From positions 1 through 64,000 of the forward strand of contig JADJHE010000020.1 in assembly GCA_016707685.1 (NCBI GenBank): a DNA stretch of 64,000 nt. Reading direction: 5' to 3'. Below the pieces are notes generated by a model, which had not been told where the DNA came from, ran no database searches, and saw nothing but the letters and a program-made list of their open reading frames with translations. Position 1 is the stretch's first letter. The number at the start of each line of letters is the position of its first letter. The DNA is from Bacteroidota bacterium (GTDB lineage: Bacteria; Bacteroidota; Bacteroidia; 2-12-FULL-35-15). Positions 8,409-18,575 of this stretch are shown piece after piece. Made by a program: the position numbers and the translations under genes.

Positions 8409-9311
8409 TTATTTTCCAATCATTACTGCCAATTGAACCAATGGCAAATATAAAAATGAGCCAAACATTAATCTACGAGCAGCTTCAATCGTACATTCTT
8501 TATACAACTGATACGCTTGGTACAAGAAATATAAACTACAAGCCGATATTACAAAAGCAGAAGCAGTTCCTGAATAATGGAACATCACTGGCAATAAGCT
8601 AATCGGGTATAAAAATAAGGTGTAAATTAATACTTGAAAGGCACTTCCTTTATCTCGTCCGCCAGCTGATGGCAACATTTTAAATCCTGCTTTTTTATAA
8701 TCATCGTCCAACACCCAAGCGATTGCCCAAAAGTGTGGGAATTGCCACATAAACTGACCTGCAAATAAAATCCAACCCAACAAAGGAATTTCACCAAAAC
8801 CAGAAGTTGTTGCAACGCATCCCAATAATGGAGGAATTGCTCCAGGGAAAGCACCTACAAACACTCCAAACGGAGTAATGCGTTTAAGTGGCGTATAAAC
8901 AAACGTGTATAATAATAATGCTAAAAAGCCTAAAATTCCGCTTAATGGATTCATAAAAATCCATAAAATGGCAATCCCTGCTATTCCTGTAATTGAAGCC
9001 AAAATAATCGCTTCCATTACCGACATTCTTCCTTGCGGCAAAGGGCGGTTTTGTGTTCTGGTCATCAAACCATCCAAATTACGCTCAATAATTTGGTTGA
9101 AACCATTCGAAGAGCCTGTTACCAAAAAGCCTCCTAAAACCAACCAGCCCAAACTAGCCCAATTTAATACCTCGGCACATGCAATAAATGCAATAGCAGC
9201 CGATAACACCACTAAGGATGCTAGCCTAAACTTCATAAACATGGCGTAATCACGCATTTTACTGTTCTGAGCCACTGCTTTTTCTGCTGTATTTATTTCG
9301 GGTGCTGACAA
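8409..9311 (-). CDS. ctaB: Protoheme IX farnesyltransferase (heme O synthase)
   Basis: About 300 residues of the UbiA prenyltransferase superfamily with eight to nine membrane helices. The first aspartate-rich/allylic diphosphate motif is in NGFNQIIERNLDGLM followed by TRTQNRPLPQGR; the second is in WVLDDDYKKAGFKMLP. The enzyme adds a farnesyl chain to heme B to make heme O, the precursor of heme A for the adjacent oxidase. The start is uncertain: TTG at 9311 gives MSAPEINTAEK, and the first ATG in frame is 9254 (MRDYAMFMKF), which still precedes the first helix. It is the first gene of the respiratory operon. Confidence 0.93.
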   Translation of the reverse strand: MSAPEINTAEKAVAQNSKMRDYAMFMKFRLASLVVLSAAIAFIACAEVLNWASLGWLVLGGFLVTGSSNGFNQIIERNLDGLMTRTQNRPLPQGRMSVMEAIILASITGIAGIAILWIFMNPLSGILGFLALLLYTFVYTPLKRITPFGVFVGAFPGAIPPLLGCVATTSGFGEIPLLGWILFAGQFMWQFPHFWAIAWVLDDDYKKAGFKMLPSAGGRDKGSAFQVLIYTLFLYPISLLPVMFHYSGTASAFVISACSLYFLYQAYQLYKECTIEAARRLMFGSFLYLPLVQLAVMIGK

Positions 9312-9408
9312 GTTGTATCTAAATCGGATACAATTTTACTAAATAATCCAATAGCTAGTGCCTTAAAACTGATTTTTTAGACAATTAATAAGATATGGAG
9401 GACAAATA

Positions 9409-11859
9409 TTATAAAGTAAGGACGTATTGAATAGCAATTGTACGTGGCGATTCTATTTTTAGAGGACGCAACGAATAGTCCACATTAAACAAATTGCTTG
9501 CAATCAATGACAACTTTTGCTTTTCCAACATTTGATAACTAACACGTGCATCAAACACATGAAATCCATCGTGATTTTTCCAATAATCCACTGCTTTAAT
9601 TTCTGCTAAATAAGGAGAAGCATCGTGTGTTAGTTGTTCAATTTCAGTAAATGCTTTATCGATATTCTGCATCCTGCTGTAATAGCGATAACTTGCTCCA
9701 ACACCAAATTTTGTAAACAGCTTAAATTCTAAATCCGCTTTTACCATGTGTTTAAAGCGGTATTTTAAAATATTGCCTGTTGTATCCATGCTGCTATTTT
9801 TATAGCTCAAAGGCTGACCAGCTTGTCCAGGTTGAATTGATTTTGTTGTCGCATAAATACTATCGGGTGTTAATGAAACAGGCTCGACATACGTATATCC
9901 CAACAATGCTGTAACACCGAATTTTTTATTGGTTTCGCTTGTCGATAATACCAATGACATATCCACTCCACGAACACGGGAATCGCCAGTATTTAAAAAC
10001 TTAAATCCAACCAAGGAAACGGCAGGATCCCAAACACCAAAAAGGTACTCAATGGTGTTTTCATACTTTTGATAAAATCCAGCGATATCAAAATAACCCA
10101 TTACATTCTTTACTTTAAAACCTTGCTTCAAGCCAATCTCAAAACTCTTACTTGTTTCAGGCTTTAAATCAGGATTTGGGAACACTCCAAACAAACCAGC
10201 TTTTGTGGAAATAAATCGTTCAGTAATTGTTGGGTAACGAAAACCTTGACCATAAGATGCTCTAACAAATGTTCCTTTTAATACTTGCAAGCTAGCACCT
10301 GCTCTAAAAATTGGAGCAACAACACTTTGCTGCGAATTCATTTTAAAGTACTCATATCTAAATCCACCGCTGATGTTTAATAATTGCCAAAACTTTTTAT
10401 CCACTTGCAAATAACCTGAAGCATTCGAAATAGTATTATTAGGTGTTCCACTCGATGCATACAATTGTGAATAAGAAGTAGCCATGCTTCCAACAACACC
10501 TCCTGTAAACGTAAAATCTAAATCTTTGAATAAACGTTGTAACTGATATTCTCCATAATACAATGTTCCTGTATTCGATTGATTATTGGTAATAAAATTA
10601 TCGGTATGAAAAATACGCGTTGTTAAACTATGACTAACACCTTTGCCATTGTTGTATTTAATGAATGGATCAAGATTAAATATTTTTTGATTTTCTAAAA
10701 ACACAGCACCTGGATACCCTTTATACAAACCTAATGAATCGTTGTACCAAGCAAAAACCATATTGGTTTTGTTTAGCATTCCATTTCCATTGATTCCAAA
10801 ATTTAAACCGGTAATTTTTTTAGAACGGTAACGAATATTAAAATTCATTCTCCCTCTAACTTTTAACATGTCTTGATTTGAAAAAGTTGGAATTGAATCT
10901 GTAATCAATAATGCTGCTTGCAAATCATCTGGCATATAAGGCGCAGGTGGTGGTGGCCCAATATATCCTTGATCTACATTTATATTTGCACCTATCACTA
11001 CATCTAAGTTATTTTTAACAATACGAGAATGTAAAAAATTCAAATTAGTAAAACCGGGTGTAGATTTATTGTACCAATTTTCAGCAGGTGCAGGTGGAAT
11101 GCTATAATTTCCTACAGAATAATTGATAACGGTTTTCGGTTTGCTTCTTGGGTATGCAGAGCGCACATTGATAACACCACTCAGTGCAGATGAACCATAC
11201 AATACAGAAGAGGCTCCTTTGATTACTTCTATTTGCTCAATATTTTCCACTGGAATATAACTCCACTCTGGTCGACCAGCATCACCACTTAACAAAGGAA
11301 TACCATCAACCACAATTGCTACCCTACTACCTACTCCAAATGTAAAACCACTCCCACCTCTTATTTGTGGATCGTTGTCTATAATTGTCAAACCAGGAAC
11401 TTGTTCCAAAGCAGTTTCAACGCTTGTTGTGTTTTTATTATTAATTAAGTTGGGTTTAATTACCTCCATCGACACCGTCATCTCCTCCAGCTTTTGATCA
11501 AACTTGCCGGATGAAACAACAATCGTTTCTAAAAATTTTCCAACTACTTTTAAATTAATATTTTTTTCGGTGATAAGATTTGCTTGAACATATACTTTAA
11601 AAGTATCAGGTGTATAACCAATGTAATTACAAACCAATTGATGGTAACCCGTATCCAATACCATGGAATAATTTCCATCAATATCAGTAACGGTTCCTTT
11701 TGCTAAATTGTTCACTAATTGAAATGTAGCACCAGGCAATAACTCCTTGGAAGAAGCATCCTTTACTTTCCCTTTTAAAACACCTGTTTGCTGAGAAAAA
11801 CTTTGATTAAAAAGTAAAAAAAGTAATCCTGTAGATAAAATGAATTTTCTTAAAAACAT
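9409..11859 (-). CDS. TonB-dependent outer membrane receptor
   Basis: 816 residues. Signal peptide MFLRKFILSTGLLFLLFNQSFS; a carboxypeptidase-regulatory-like beta-sandwich at about 25-110 (GVLKGKVKDASSKELLPGA); plug at ~115-235 with RGGSGFTFGVGSRVAIVVDG and IEVIKGASSVLYGSSALSG; then a 22-strand-type barrel ending in IAIQYVLTL. It takes up a ligand across the outer membrane with TonB/ExbBD energy. There is no SusD partner next door, so the substrate is more likely a siderophore, vitamin B12 or metal chelate than a glycan; that is inference. It lies between the oxidase operon and a T9SS gene and is separated from the latter by a terminator. Confidence 0.9.
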   Translation of the reverse strand: MFLRKFILSTGLLFLLFNQSFSQQTGVLKGKVKDASSKELLPGATFQLVNNLAKGTVTDIDGNYSMVLDTGYHQLVCNYIGYTPDTFKVYVQANLITEKNINLKVVGKFLETIVVSSGKFDQKLEEMTVSMEVIKPNLINNKNTTSVETALEQVPGLTIIDNDPQIRGGSGFTFGVGSRVAIVVDGIPLLSGDAGRPEWSYIPVENIEQIEVIKGASSVLYGSSALSGVINVRSAYPRSKPKTVINYSVGNYSIPPAPAENWYNKSTPGFTNLNFLHSRIVKNNLDVVIGANINVDQGYIGPPPPAPYMPDDLQAALLITDSIPTFSNQDMLKVRGRMNFNIRYRSKKITGLNFGINGNGMLNKTNMVFAWYNDSLGLYKGYPGAVFLENQKIFNLDPFIKYNNGKGVSHSLTTRIFHTDNFITNNQSNTGTLYYGEYQLQRLFKDLDFTFTGGVVGSMATSYSQLYASSGTPNNTISNASGYLQVDKKFWQLLNISGGFRYEYFKMNSQQSVVAPIFRAGASLQVLKGTFVRASYGQGFRYPTITERFISTKAGLFGVFPNPDLKPETSKSFEIGLKQGFKVKNVMGYFDIAGFYQKYENTIEYLFGVWDPAVSLVGFKFLNTGDSRVRGVDMSLVLSTSETNKKFGVTALLGYTYVEPVSLTPDSIYATTKSIQPGQAGQPLSYKNSSMDTTGNILKYRFKHMVKADLEFKLFTKFGVGASYRYYSRMQNIDKAFTEIEQLTHDASPYLAEIKAVDYWKNHDGFHVFDARVSYQMLEKQKLSLIASNLFNVDYSLRPLKIESPRTIAIQYVLTL

Positions 11860-11870
11860 AGATAAAATAA

Positions 11871-11898
11871 AAACCCCGACTTTTTCAAGTCAGGGTTT
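11871..11898 (-). terminator. Intrinsic terminator after the T9SS gene 11915-12898
   Basis: On the minus strand AAACCCTGACTT and AAGTCGGGGTTT form a 12-bp stem with one mismatch around a short A-rich loop, followed by TTTTTATTTT. It lies 17 bp past the stop at 11915 and just before the receptor start at 11859. Confidence 0.75.
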
Positions 11899-11914
11899 AA
11901 TGATAAATTGAAAA

Positions 11915-12898
11915 TTATTCTACAAAGAATTTACCTGCTTTTTGAAAACTAGCTCCAGTAATTTGATACAAATACATTCCTGAATTTAATCCAAACACAT
12001 TGATGGTGTTCAACTTATTATTTGATATTTTTTGAGTGGCAACCAATTTTCCTGTTACATCATAAATTGAAATTGTTGACATTTCTTCTGAACGGAAGGC
12101 AAAATCAACATACACCATTTTATCATAGCAATAAACTTTTGCAATTTGCTGTTGAACCATTGCATTGTTTATACCAGTTGAAGATGCAGAAGCAACCGCT
12201 AAATCATCAACCCATAACTTACTACCAGCAACATTTGTTAATTGGTCGTTAGAAGAAGTTATATTAATCATAATATAAGAAGGGGTGCGACCATCAACAT
12301 AAGTAAAAGGAATAGAAAAACGAGTCCAAGTAGCAACATTTGCAACTGGTGTTAAAAATAAAGCTGATGCAATTTTATTTGCAGAGGAATCGGGATGATA
12401 AGTTGTTGCTGCTTCTGGATCATAATAATTTCCAACATGTAAATAAGCTACTACTTTACCTCTTTCAGCTGCTCCACCTTGTGTATAACGGTACCAACCA
12501 ACCAAACTGTCGGGACGCGCTGTAAACGGCATACGTCTAATATCATTAGCATCATTGTATTTAACAGTAGCAATATAACCATCTGCTTTATTAGTTGTAG
12601 GAGCATTTACAACACCTGTTGTAACATTTCCATTTACGATTGTTCCTATAATTGGCACTTGAACACTTTCAACGCGAACAGAATAGGTTCCACCATGAAC
12701 AACGGATGCATCTCTAAAACATGTTTGTGGACCAATTTGAGCTGTAGAAGATCCTGTTTTATTTGAATTGAAGCTTGTTGGCTCCGCATTCGTTGCCGTT
12801 GGATTATCCCAAGTTTCGAAACCACCGTTTGTAATTTGGGTTTGTGCGCTTGCAGATAAAAAAATAAGACTTAATCCTAAAGTAAAAAATTTTTTCAT
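11915..12898 (-). CDS. T9SS type A sorting-domain protein, carbohydrate-binding-like N-terminal domain
   Basis: 327 residues: signal peptide MKKFFTLGLSLIFLSASA|QTQ, then ITNGGFETWDNP, a start common to exported jelly-roll (PCMD-like) domains of Bacteroidota, about 20-235. A sorting domain occupies the last ~80 residues (ISIYDVTGKLVATQK ... FGLNSGMYLYQIT ... AGKFFVE). The protein is predicted to be exported through T9SS. It is followed by its own terminator, so it is probably monocistronic or the end of a short unit with the gene upstream. Ligand unknown. Confidence 0.8.
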   Translation of the reverse strand: MKKFFTLGLSLIFLSASAQTQITNGGFETWDNPTATNAEPTSFNSNKTGSSTAQIGPQTCFRDASVVHGGTYSVRVESVQVPIIGTIVNGNVTTGVVNAPTTNKADGYIATVKYNDANDIRRMPFTARPDSLVGWYRYTQGGAAERGKVVAYLHVGNYYDPEAATTYHPDSSANKIASALFLTPVANVATWTRFSIPFTYVDGRTPSYIMINITSSNDQLTNVAGSKLWVDDLAVASASSTGINNAMVQQQIAKVYCYDKMVYVDFAFRSEEMSTISIYDVTGKLVATQKISNNKLNTINVFGLNSGMYLYQITGASFQKAGKFFVE

Positions 12899-12949
12899 GG
12901 GGTTGTTTTATGTTTAATAGAACAAATTTAACAAAAAAACAACACCTAC

Positions 12950-15028
12950 CTAAATTCTAATTCCAATTAAAAGCATATCGTCAACTTGTTCCAAATTCCC
13001 TTTCCATTCTTCGAATATAGTATTAAAAATGGCTTTCTGATTTACCAATGGCTTAGCGCTATTAGCAATCAAAGTTGAATGCAACTGTTTGTATTTAAAT
13101 TTTTTTCCGTTTGCACCTCCAAATTGATCAGCAAAACCATCCGTAAATAAATAGATGCAATCTCCTTTCAACAAATCGAATGAAAAGGAAGAAAACGATT
13201 GATCTTCCTTGGGAGATTTCCCGATAGGCATTTTGTCACAAGACAATTCTATCAATTCATTGTTTCGAATAACAACCGCTTTGTTGTTGGCAGAAGCATA
13301 CTCCAATTTATTATTTTTAATCTTAATTAATGTGGCATCCATTCCATCTTGTTGATGCTCATTTGAAATACTTTCAATCAATCGTTTTCGCACATAATTA
13401 AAAATTTCGTTAGGAGCAGTAATCTTTTTTTCCTTAATGGCTTCACTTAAAAATCCTGTATTTAACAAACTCATAAATGCACCAGGAACACCATGCCCAG
13501 TACTATCACAAGCTGCTAAATAAAAATTATTTTCCTGACTTGCAGCCCAATAAAAATCGCCACTTACAATATCTTTCGGCTTAAACAATACAAAATGTTC
13601 GGGCAGATGTGCTTCTAAAAAAGAATCGCTCGCCAACAAAGCATATTGTATACGTTTTGCATACGTAATACTATCAACGATCTCTTTTTGCTTCTCTTCA
13701 ACAATTGCTTTCTGCTGCTCTACTTCTTTCTTCTGTTGTGTAATTACTTCATTCGCTTTTTGTTTGATTTTATATCCTCTATAAATGTAAAATGCCAATA
13801 CAATAACTAAAACTAATCCTACTAAAAACGACCAAATAATAATTGACTTTCTTTTTAAATCTGCATCTTGCAATTTTTTGGTAGTATTTAATAATTCTAT
13901 TTGTGAATCTTTTTTATCTGTTTCATACTTCGTTTGCATCTCTGCAATAATCTCATTCTCATTGTCATTATAAATCTCATCTTTTAAATTGGTAAATTTT
14001 TGATGATACTGATACGCCATTTTGTAATCTCCTATCAGCTCGTAATTCTGAGCTGTTGTTTGATATACCTCTTTTAGTAAATCTCTAAACTTTGTTTCCT
14101 CGGCATATTGCTCTGCCAACTTTAATCGCTCCAATGCTTCGCCATATTTTTTTTGCTTTGTATTTACAGCAGCAATGTTTGTTAAATCGATTGCAACTCC
14201 CTTTTTATTATTTAACTGCTCATTCAAAACCAAAGCTTTATTGTGGTACATCAATGCTTCTGAAAGTTTATCCATTTCATAATACTCGCATGCAATATTT
14301 GAATAACAATTTGAGATAGAGGCAATCGAATTCAGTTTCAATCGAATTTCGAGTGATTTAAAATAATATTCGAGTGCACTTTTTGAATCTTTTAACTCCG
14401 AATAAATTATTCCTATATTACCCGACACCCTTGAAACGCCTTCCAAATCATTTACTTCAATGTAAACATCCAGTGCCTCCTTTGAATATTTTAGCGCCAA
14501 ATCTAAATTGTTTTTTTGCCGATAAATATTACCAATTGCATTTTTACAATCCGCTATTCGATCTTTTTTACCAATCTTTTCTGCAATACGTAATGCTTGA
14601 AAATTATAATCCAATGCTTTGGAAAAGTTACCTAATGATCGGTAAGCCGAACCTGTATTTACATATACAGCTGTTAGCTCAGAATCGTTTTTTAGTTTTT
14701 TGAAAATTTGTTCTGATTTAGAATAATAGAACAAAGCCGAATCGCCATTCCCTATATAATCATGAGCAATCCCTAAATCCATAAAACAAGTCCCAATAAA
14801 GGATTCGTTGTTTAGTTTTTGAGCCAATAACAAGGCTTGATTACAATAGTTAAAATAGATGTTATTATCCGACCCTTCGTATTCCCATGATAAATATCTT
14901 AAGGCATTTACTGTTGCTGTATCCTGAGGTTGTTTTTTTACAATTAACAAAAGGGAATCTACAACTTTACTATTCTGAGAAAATAGTGAAGTAGAAATGA
15001 AAACAAAAAACAGTACCCATTTTTTCAT
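12950..15028 (-). CDS. TPR-repeat membrane protein with SpoIIE/PP2C phosphatase domain
   Basis: 692 residues. Signal/anchor MKKWVLFFVFISTSLFS; six to eight TPR repeats from ~30 to ~370 (for example KALDYNFQALRIAEKIG and SALEYYFKSLEIRLKL); one membrane helix at about 395-417 (IIIWSFLVGLVLVIVLAFYI); a coiled coil rich in K/E/Q (~420-455); then a SpoIIE-type serine phosphatase (about 465-690) with PKDIVSGDFYW, ACDSTGHGVPGAFMS and FTDGFADQFGG, the metal-binding aspartates being retained. The TPR part should be periplasmic and the phosphatase cytoplasmic. Targets are likely anti-sigma-antagonist-type proteins, but no partner gene is adjacent. ispG follows 16 bp downstream. Confidence 0.9.
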   Translation of the reverse strand: MKKWVLFFVFISTSLFSQNSKVVDSLLLIVKKQPQDTATVNALRYLSWEYEGSDNNIYFNYCNQALLLAQKLNNESFIGTCFMDLGIAHDYIGNGDSALFYYSKSEQIFKKLKNDSELTAVYVNTGSAYRSLGNFSKALDYNFQALRIAEKIGKKDRIADCKNAIGNIYRQKNNLDLALKYSKEALDVYIEVNDLEGVSRVSGNIGIIYSELKDSKSALEYYFKSLEIRLKLNSIASISNCYSNIACEYYEMDKLSEALMYHNKALVLNEQLNNKKGVAIDLTNIAAVNTKQKKYGEALERLKLAEQYAEETKFRDLLKEVYQTTAQNYELIGDYKMAYQYHQKFTNLKDEIYNDNENEIIAEMQTKYETDKKDSQIELLNTTKKLQDADLKRKSIIIWSFLVGLVLVIVLAFYIYRGYKIKQKANEVITQQKKEVEQQKAIVEEKQKEIVDSITYAKRIQYALLASDSFLEAHLPEHFVLFKPKDIVSGDFYWAASQENNFYLAACDSTGHGVPGAFMSLLNTGFLSEAIKEKKITAPNEIFNYVRKRLIESISNEHQQDGMDATLIKIKNNKLEYASANNKAVVIRNNELIELSCDKMPIGKSPKEDQSFSSFSFDLLKGDCIYLFTDGFADQFGGANGKKFKYKQLHSTLIANSAKPLVNQKAIFNTIFEEWKGNLEQVDDMLLIGIRI

Positions 15029-15044
15029 TTTAGAAAGATATAAC

Positions 15045-16976
15045 TTATTCCTTTTCTACCCAATCGCCATGCTTTTTAATCAAGTCGATAAGCGCATCCA
15101 CGGCATTTTCTGAGTTAACGTTACGCTCAACTACTTCACGACCTTTATACAATGTTATCTTTCCTACACCTGTTCCAACATAACCATAATCTGCATCCGC
15201 CATCTCTCCTGGACCATTTACAATGCAACCCATAATACCAATTTTTACTCCTTTTAAATGATCGGTACGTTGACGAATTTTTGCAGTCGTTTCTTGTAAA
15301 TCAAATAATGTTCGTCCACAGGAAGGACAAGAAATATATTCCGTTTTTGAAATACGAGTACGTGTAGCTTGTAAAATTCCGAAGGCAGTAGAATTAATTA
15401 ACTGAAAACTAATTGAAGGGCCTGAAGCCTTCAACCAAATTCCATCACCCATGCCATCTAACAATAATGCACCAACATCTGTTGATGCTCGTAATTGAAA
15501 TTTCTCAGCACTTAAATCAGTGTAATTTCGTTTTATGATAACTGGAACAGATAATTTTGAATTCATTAATTCAATAAACATTCTGCGTTGTTCAGCCATT
15601 CCATGTTCATTGCTTGTTTCGATAACTAAAACGGTTGTTTTATCAAACATTCCATTTAAATCCTGATTGATTAAATCATTTATTTCAACACTAACAAAAT
15701 TCAATTCCAATGATTTTTCGGAAGATGAAATATAGTCGGCAAATGTGAAAAATGGATAACACCTTGTTTTGTTAATTAAGTTCTTCCAAGTAGAAAAATT
15801 GTAAATCAAGCCTAAAGTTCCTGGAATTGGAAAATCAACTTGATTGTTGCCAACATAAATATAATCGCAAGCCAAATCCGTTAAATTCCATTTATCCATG
15901 GGCACCGAATAGTTATACCCAACTGCAAAAAAAGATGCAGGAGTAATTGCTTGCTTTGAGCTATAATCGGCAATTACACGGGGTACATTGTGTCCACCCA
16001 CATTTACAGTTTCAGAAGATTCTCTTCGCTTATAATCGTATGGAGTATATGGAAGTGTAACAACCTCTTTAATTTCTTGATGATTTTTTCGATTGCTATA
16101 ACGCTCTACTAAATTCTTCGCAACTGGAATTTCAAATTCTGGATCCTCTGTTAATGACACACGAACGGTATCACCAATTCCATCTTCTAATAAAGTTCCA
16201 ATACCCACTGCCGATTTTATTCTGCCATCTTCACCATCACCTGCTTCTGTAACCCCCAAATGCAAAGGATAATTCATATTGTTCTCTTGCATTGTTTTAA
16301 TCAACAAGCGATAAGCCTGAACCATTACCTGCGTATTACTTGCTTTCATTGAAAGCACAATATTGTAATAATTATTTTCTTCGGCTATGCGTAAAAACTC
16401 CATTGCACTTTCCACCATTCCTAGTGGTGTGTCACCGTATCTACTCAATATTCGATCGCTCAATGAACCATGATTTGTTCCAATACGCATCGCTGTCCCG
16501 TACTCTTTACAAATTTTCACCAATGGTGTAAAACGTTCACGAATACGCTCTAACTCTGAAACATAAGCATTATCAGTATATTCAATTGTTTCAAATTTTT
16601 TCTTATCCGCATAATTACCTGGATTCACACGCACCTTTTCAACAATACGTGCAGCTAACTCCGCTGCATTGGGTGTAAAATGAATATCTGCAACCAATGG
16701 AGCAGTGTAACCGCGTTTACGCAACTCATCTTTTATATTTTGTAGATTCTGAGCTTCTTTTAAACTGGGTGCTGTAATTCGCACATATTCACAACCTGCA
16801 TCAATCATCCGAATGCTTTGTTCCACGGTAGCCAAGGTATTCATGGTATCCGTTGTTGTCATCGATTGAATACGAATAGGATTGTCTCCACCCAATGGAA
16901 CATCCCCAATAGTTACCACTCTTGTTTTATAGCGAGAATAGCTTGTAAGGCTATTACAATACAGTTGATTTGTCAT
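15045..16976 (-). CDS. ispG: 4-hydroxy-3-methylbut-2-enyl diphosphate synthase, long form
   Basis: 643 residues, the long three-domain GcpE/IspG found in Bacteroidota, Chlamydiae and plants, with an insert between the TIM barrel and the iron-sulfur domain. Barrel motifs include GGDNPIRIQSMTTTDT at the front and GVTEAGDGEDGRIKSAVGIG. The [4Fe-4S] ligands are in CPSCGRTLFDLQ (about 552-555) and GIMGCIVNGPGE (about 585). It converts methylerythritol cyclodiphosphate to HMBPP in the MEP isoprenoid pathway and depends on the Suf machinery encoded at 22.7-27.0 kb. It lies between the solenoid gene upstream and the SpoIIE phosphatase downstream, all on the minus strand. Confidence 0.97.
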   Translation of the reverse strand: MTNQLYCNSLTSYSRYKTRVVTIGDVPLGGDNPIRIQSMTTTDTMNTLATVEQSIRMIDAGCEYVRITAPSLKEAQNLQNIKDELRKRGYTAPLVADIHFTPNAAELAARIVEKVRVNPGNYADKKKFETIEYTDNAYVSELERIRERFTPLVKICKEYGTAMRIGTNHGSLSDRILSRYGDTPLGMVESAMEFLRIAEENNYYNIVLSMKASNTQVMVQAYRLLIKTMQENNMNYPLHLGVTEAGDGEDGRIKSAVGIGTLLEDGIGDTVRVSLTEDPEFEIPVAKNLVERYSNRKNHQEIKEVVTLPYTPYDYKRRESSETVNVGGHNVPRVIADYSSKQAITPASFFAVGYNYSVPMDKWNLTDLACDYIYVGNNQVDFPIPGTLGLIYNFSTWKNLINKTRCYPFFTFADYISSSEKSLELNFVSVEINDLINQDLNGMFDKTTVLVIETSNEHGMAEQRRMFIELMNSKLSVPVIIKRNYTDLSAEKFQLRASTDVGALLLDGMGDGIWLKASGPSISFQLINSTAFGILQATRTRISKTEYISCPSCGRTLFDLQETTAKIRQRTDHLKGVKIGIMGCIVNGPGEMADADYGYVGTGVGKITLYKGREVVERNVNSENAVDALIDLIKKHGDWVEKE

Positions 16977-17021
16977 TCATTTAATAATTTAGCACAAAGT
17001 TATAATAAACAGTTAAAACAG

Positions 17022-18479
17022 CTATATAGAAAATTTGTTTTTAAGCCAATTGGCATAATTCACAATATTGGTCTCTTGAGCTACCTGATTATCCAGCAAT
17101 AGCGCATTTACAATTTTTAGGAGCGCTTTGTCTTTTGAATAATTATTCGAATCAATCATTTTTTGAATCAGCGACATTAGTTGCACTTGAATTTTATACT
17201 CCGCTACTTTCAAAAGTGATTTGTGCTCTTTTTTGATTCGTTCAATTTTTCGTTCTAAATAATCGTAATCACTTAGTTCAAAACGAATCATTAGCTCAAA
17301 TACTGAAAGTTTTAAACGAAATGCTTCATCCAAATTAGAGAAAGCATCTTCCAAGATGGGTTTTACCAAATTTTTTAAGGCTTCTTTAAACAAACCTTTT
17401 CCAAAATTCAACACCGCTAAATTTAGATATACAAAAACATTGTACATCGGTAATTTTTTTACAACCTCATTGTTTTTCGCCTCGTGCAAAATTTCAATTG
17501 CTTTATCAATGTCTTTTACTGAATAATTAATTACCAAAGAATTGTAATAATAAAACAAATACTTATCTCTTAAAAATCCATTATACTCCTGCATTGCAAT
17601 TTGAAGTTGTTCGGCATACGATAGCGACAAATCAATTTTTTTGTTCTTGAACAGTGAATTAATTAAATAGGTGAGTAGTTGCAATTTGGTATCGTGATTC
17701 TGCTGATTAAACAATTTTTCCTTTGTAAATTCAGCATACGTTTTAATTAAATATTTTTCGAGAGAAACAAAATTTTGTTGCTGCAATAAAATCCTACTTA
17801 CAGAGTCGTAGATCTTAAAACGTAAAACGGGACTTGATTTCACATCTTTGCTTTTTGCAAAATCATTGACTGTATTTTGAAGCAGTTCTAATATTTTTGT
17901 ATTTTGAGTTGAATAATTTTGTGAAATTTTTATTCGATAGACTAAGGCTGATAAAATATCATCAATCTCTTGTAATTTTAAAAGTTTACTTCGATTTGCT
18001 TTTCTTTTATTGATGTATTCTTCCGGATTAATTTCTAGCGTTTCTTGTGAAAGCTTAATAAAATCAGTATAAATAATATCCAACCAATCCACATACTCTT
18101 TTTCAAAAGCTTTCCGTTCTGCTTTTACCAAGTAATAATTAGCGAGTTTAAATTGTCCTTTTTTAAAAAATAATCGAGAAAGAAGAATATAATTAACAAT
18201 GATATTCAATTCGTTTTCCTTGTAATGTTGGGAAAGCATACTTTTTCCAATATCCTCGATTAGCCTGTTTTTTAAGCGGTAATAGGCATTCTTATCTTCA
18301 ATGCCATACAACCTCTTTGAAATTTTATCTTCGTCAAAATTCTCTTGATTTTGCTTTGTGTAATCGAACAACAATTCATCCTTTCGCTCCCCTTGAATGG
18401 CTGTTCTTTTTATAAAAAGTTTGTAATGCCGAATCTCTTCCTTGTTCATTACGGCAATTAAATTTTGTAAAATATCCAT
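17022..18479 (-). CDS. Alpha-solenoid (TPR-like) protein of unknown function
   Basis: 485 residues, cytoplasmic, no signal peptide or membrane helix. It is Lys/Leu/Glu-rich and predicted all-helical, with degenerate TPR-like pairs across most of its length. The N-terminus (LIAVMNKEEIRHYKLF, KDELLFDY, DKNAYYRLKNRLIEDI) aligns with that of the 516-residue protein at 32812-34362 (LIKSLSKSEKRYFNLY, LVLFEAI, FSITKARLYDLVLDSL), so the two are paralogues. The sequence gives no enzymatic motif. The gene ends 46 bp before ispG and is divergent from a T9SS gene. Such proteins are often found in Bacteroidota without assigned function. Confidence 0.75.
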   Translation of the reverse strand: MDILQNLIAVMNKEEIRHYKLFIKRTAIQGERKDELLFDYTKQNQENFDEDKISKRLYGIEDKNAYYRLKNRLIEDIGKSMLSQHYKENELNIIVNYILLSRLFFKKGQFKLANYYLVKAERKAFEKEYVDWLDIIYTDFIKLSQETLEINPEEYINKRKANRSKLLKLQEIDDILSALVYRIKISQNYSTQNTKILELLQNTVNDFAKSKDVKSSPVLRFKIYDSVSRILLQQQNFVSLEKYLIKTYAEFTKEKLFNQQNHDTKLQLLTYLINSLFKNKKIDLSLSYAEQLQIAMQEYNGFLRDKYLFYYYNSLVINYSVKDIDKAIEILHEAKNNEVVKKLPMYNVFVYLNLAVLNFGKGLFKEALKNLVKPILEDAFSNLDEAFRLKLSVFELMIRFELSDYDYLERKIERIKKEHKSLLKVAEYKIQVQLMSLIQKMIDSNNYSKDKALLKIVNALLLDNQVAQETNIVNYANWLKNKFSI

Positions 18480-18521
18480 ATTTTTTAACTTTTGAACGCG
18501 TAAGAAATTTACAACATTTTA

Positions 18522-18552
18522 TTGAATCTACAATGAAATATGGATACATTTG
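18522..18552 (+). promoter_or_regulatory. Bacteroidota-type promoter for 18576-19247
   Basis: ATTG at 18521-18524 and TACATTTG at 18545-18552 are 20 bp apart and match the -33 (TTTG) and -7 (TAnnTTTG) elements. The start codon is 24 bp further on. Confidence 0.55.
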
Positions 18553-18575
18553 ATTAATAATAAATACAAAGCACC

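Noticed and set aside
8905..9249. Open frames on the opposite strand of ctaB and of many other genes
   Set aside because: They are shadows of strongly supported coding frames, have no start context and encode no recognisable product.
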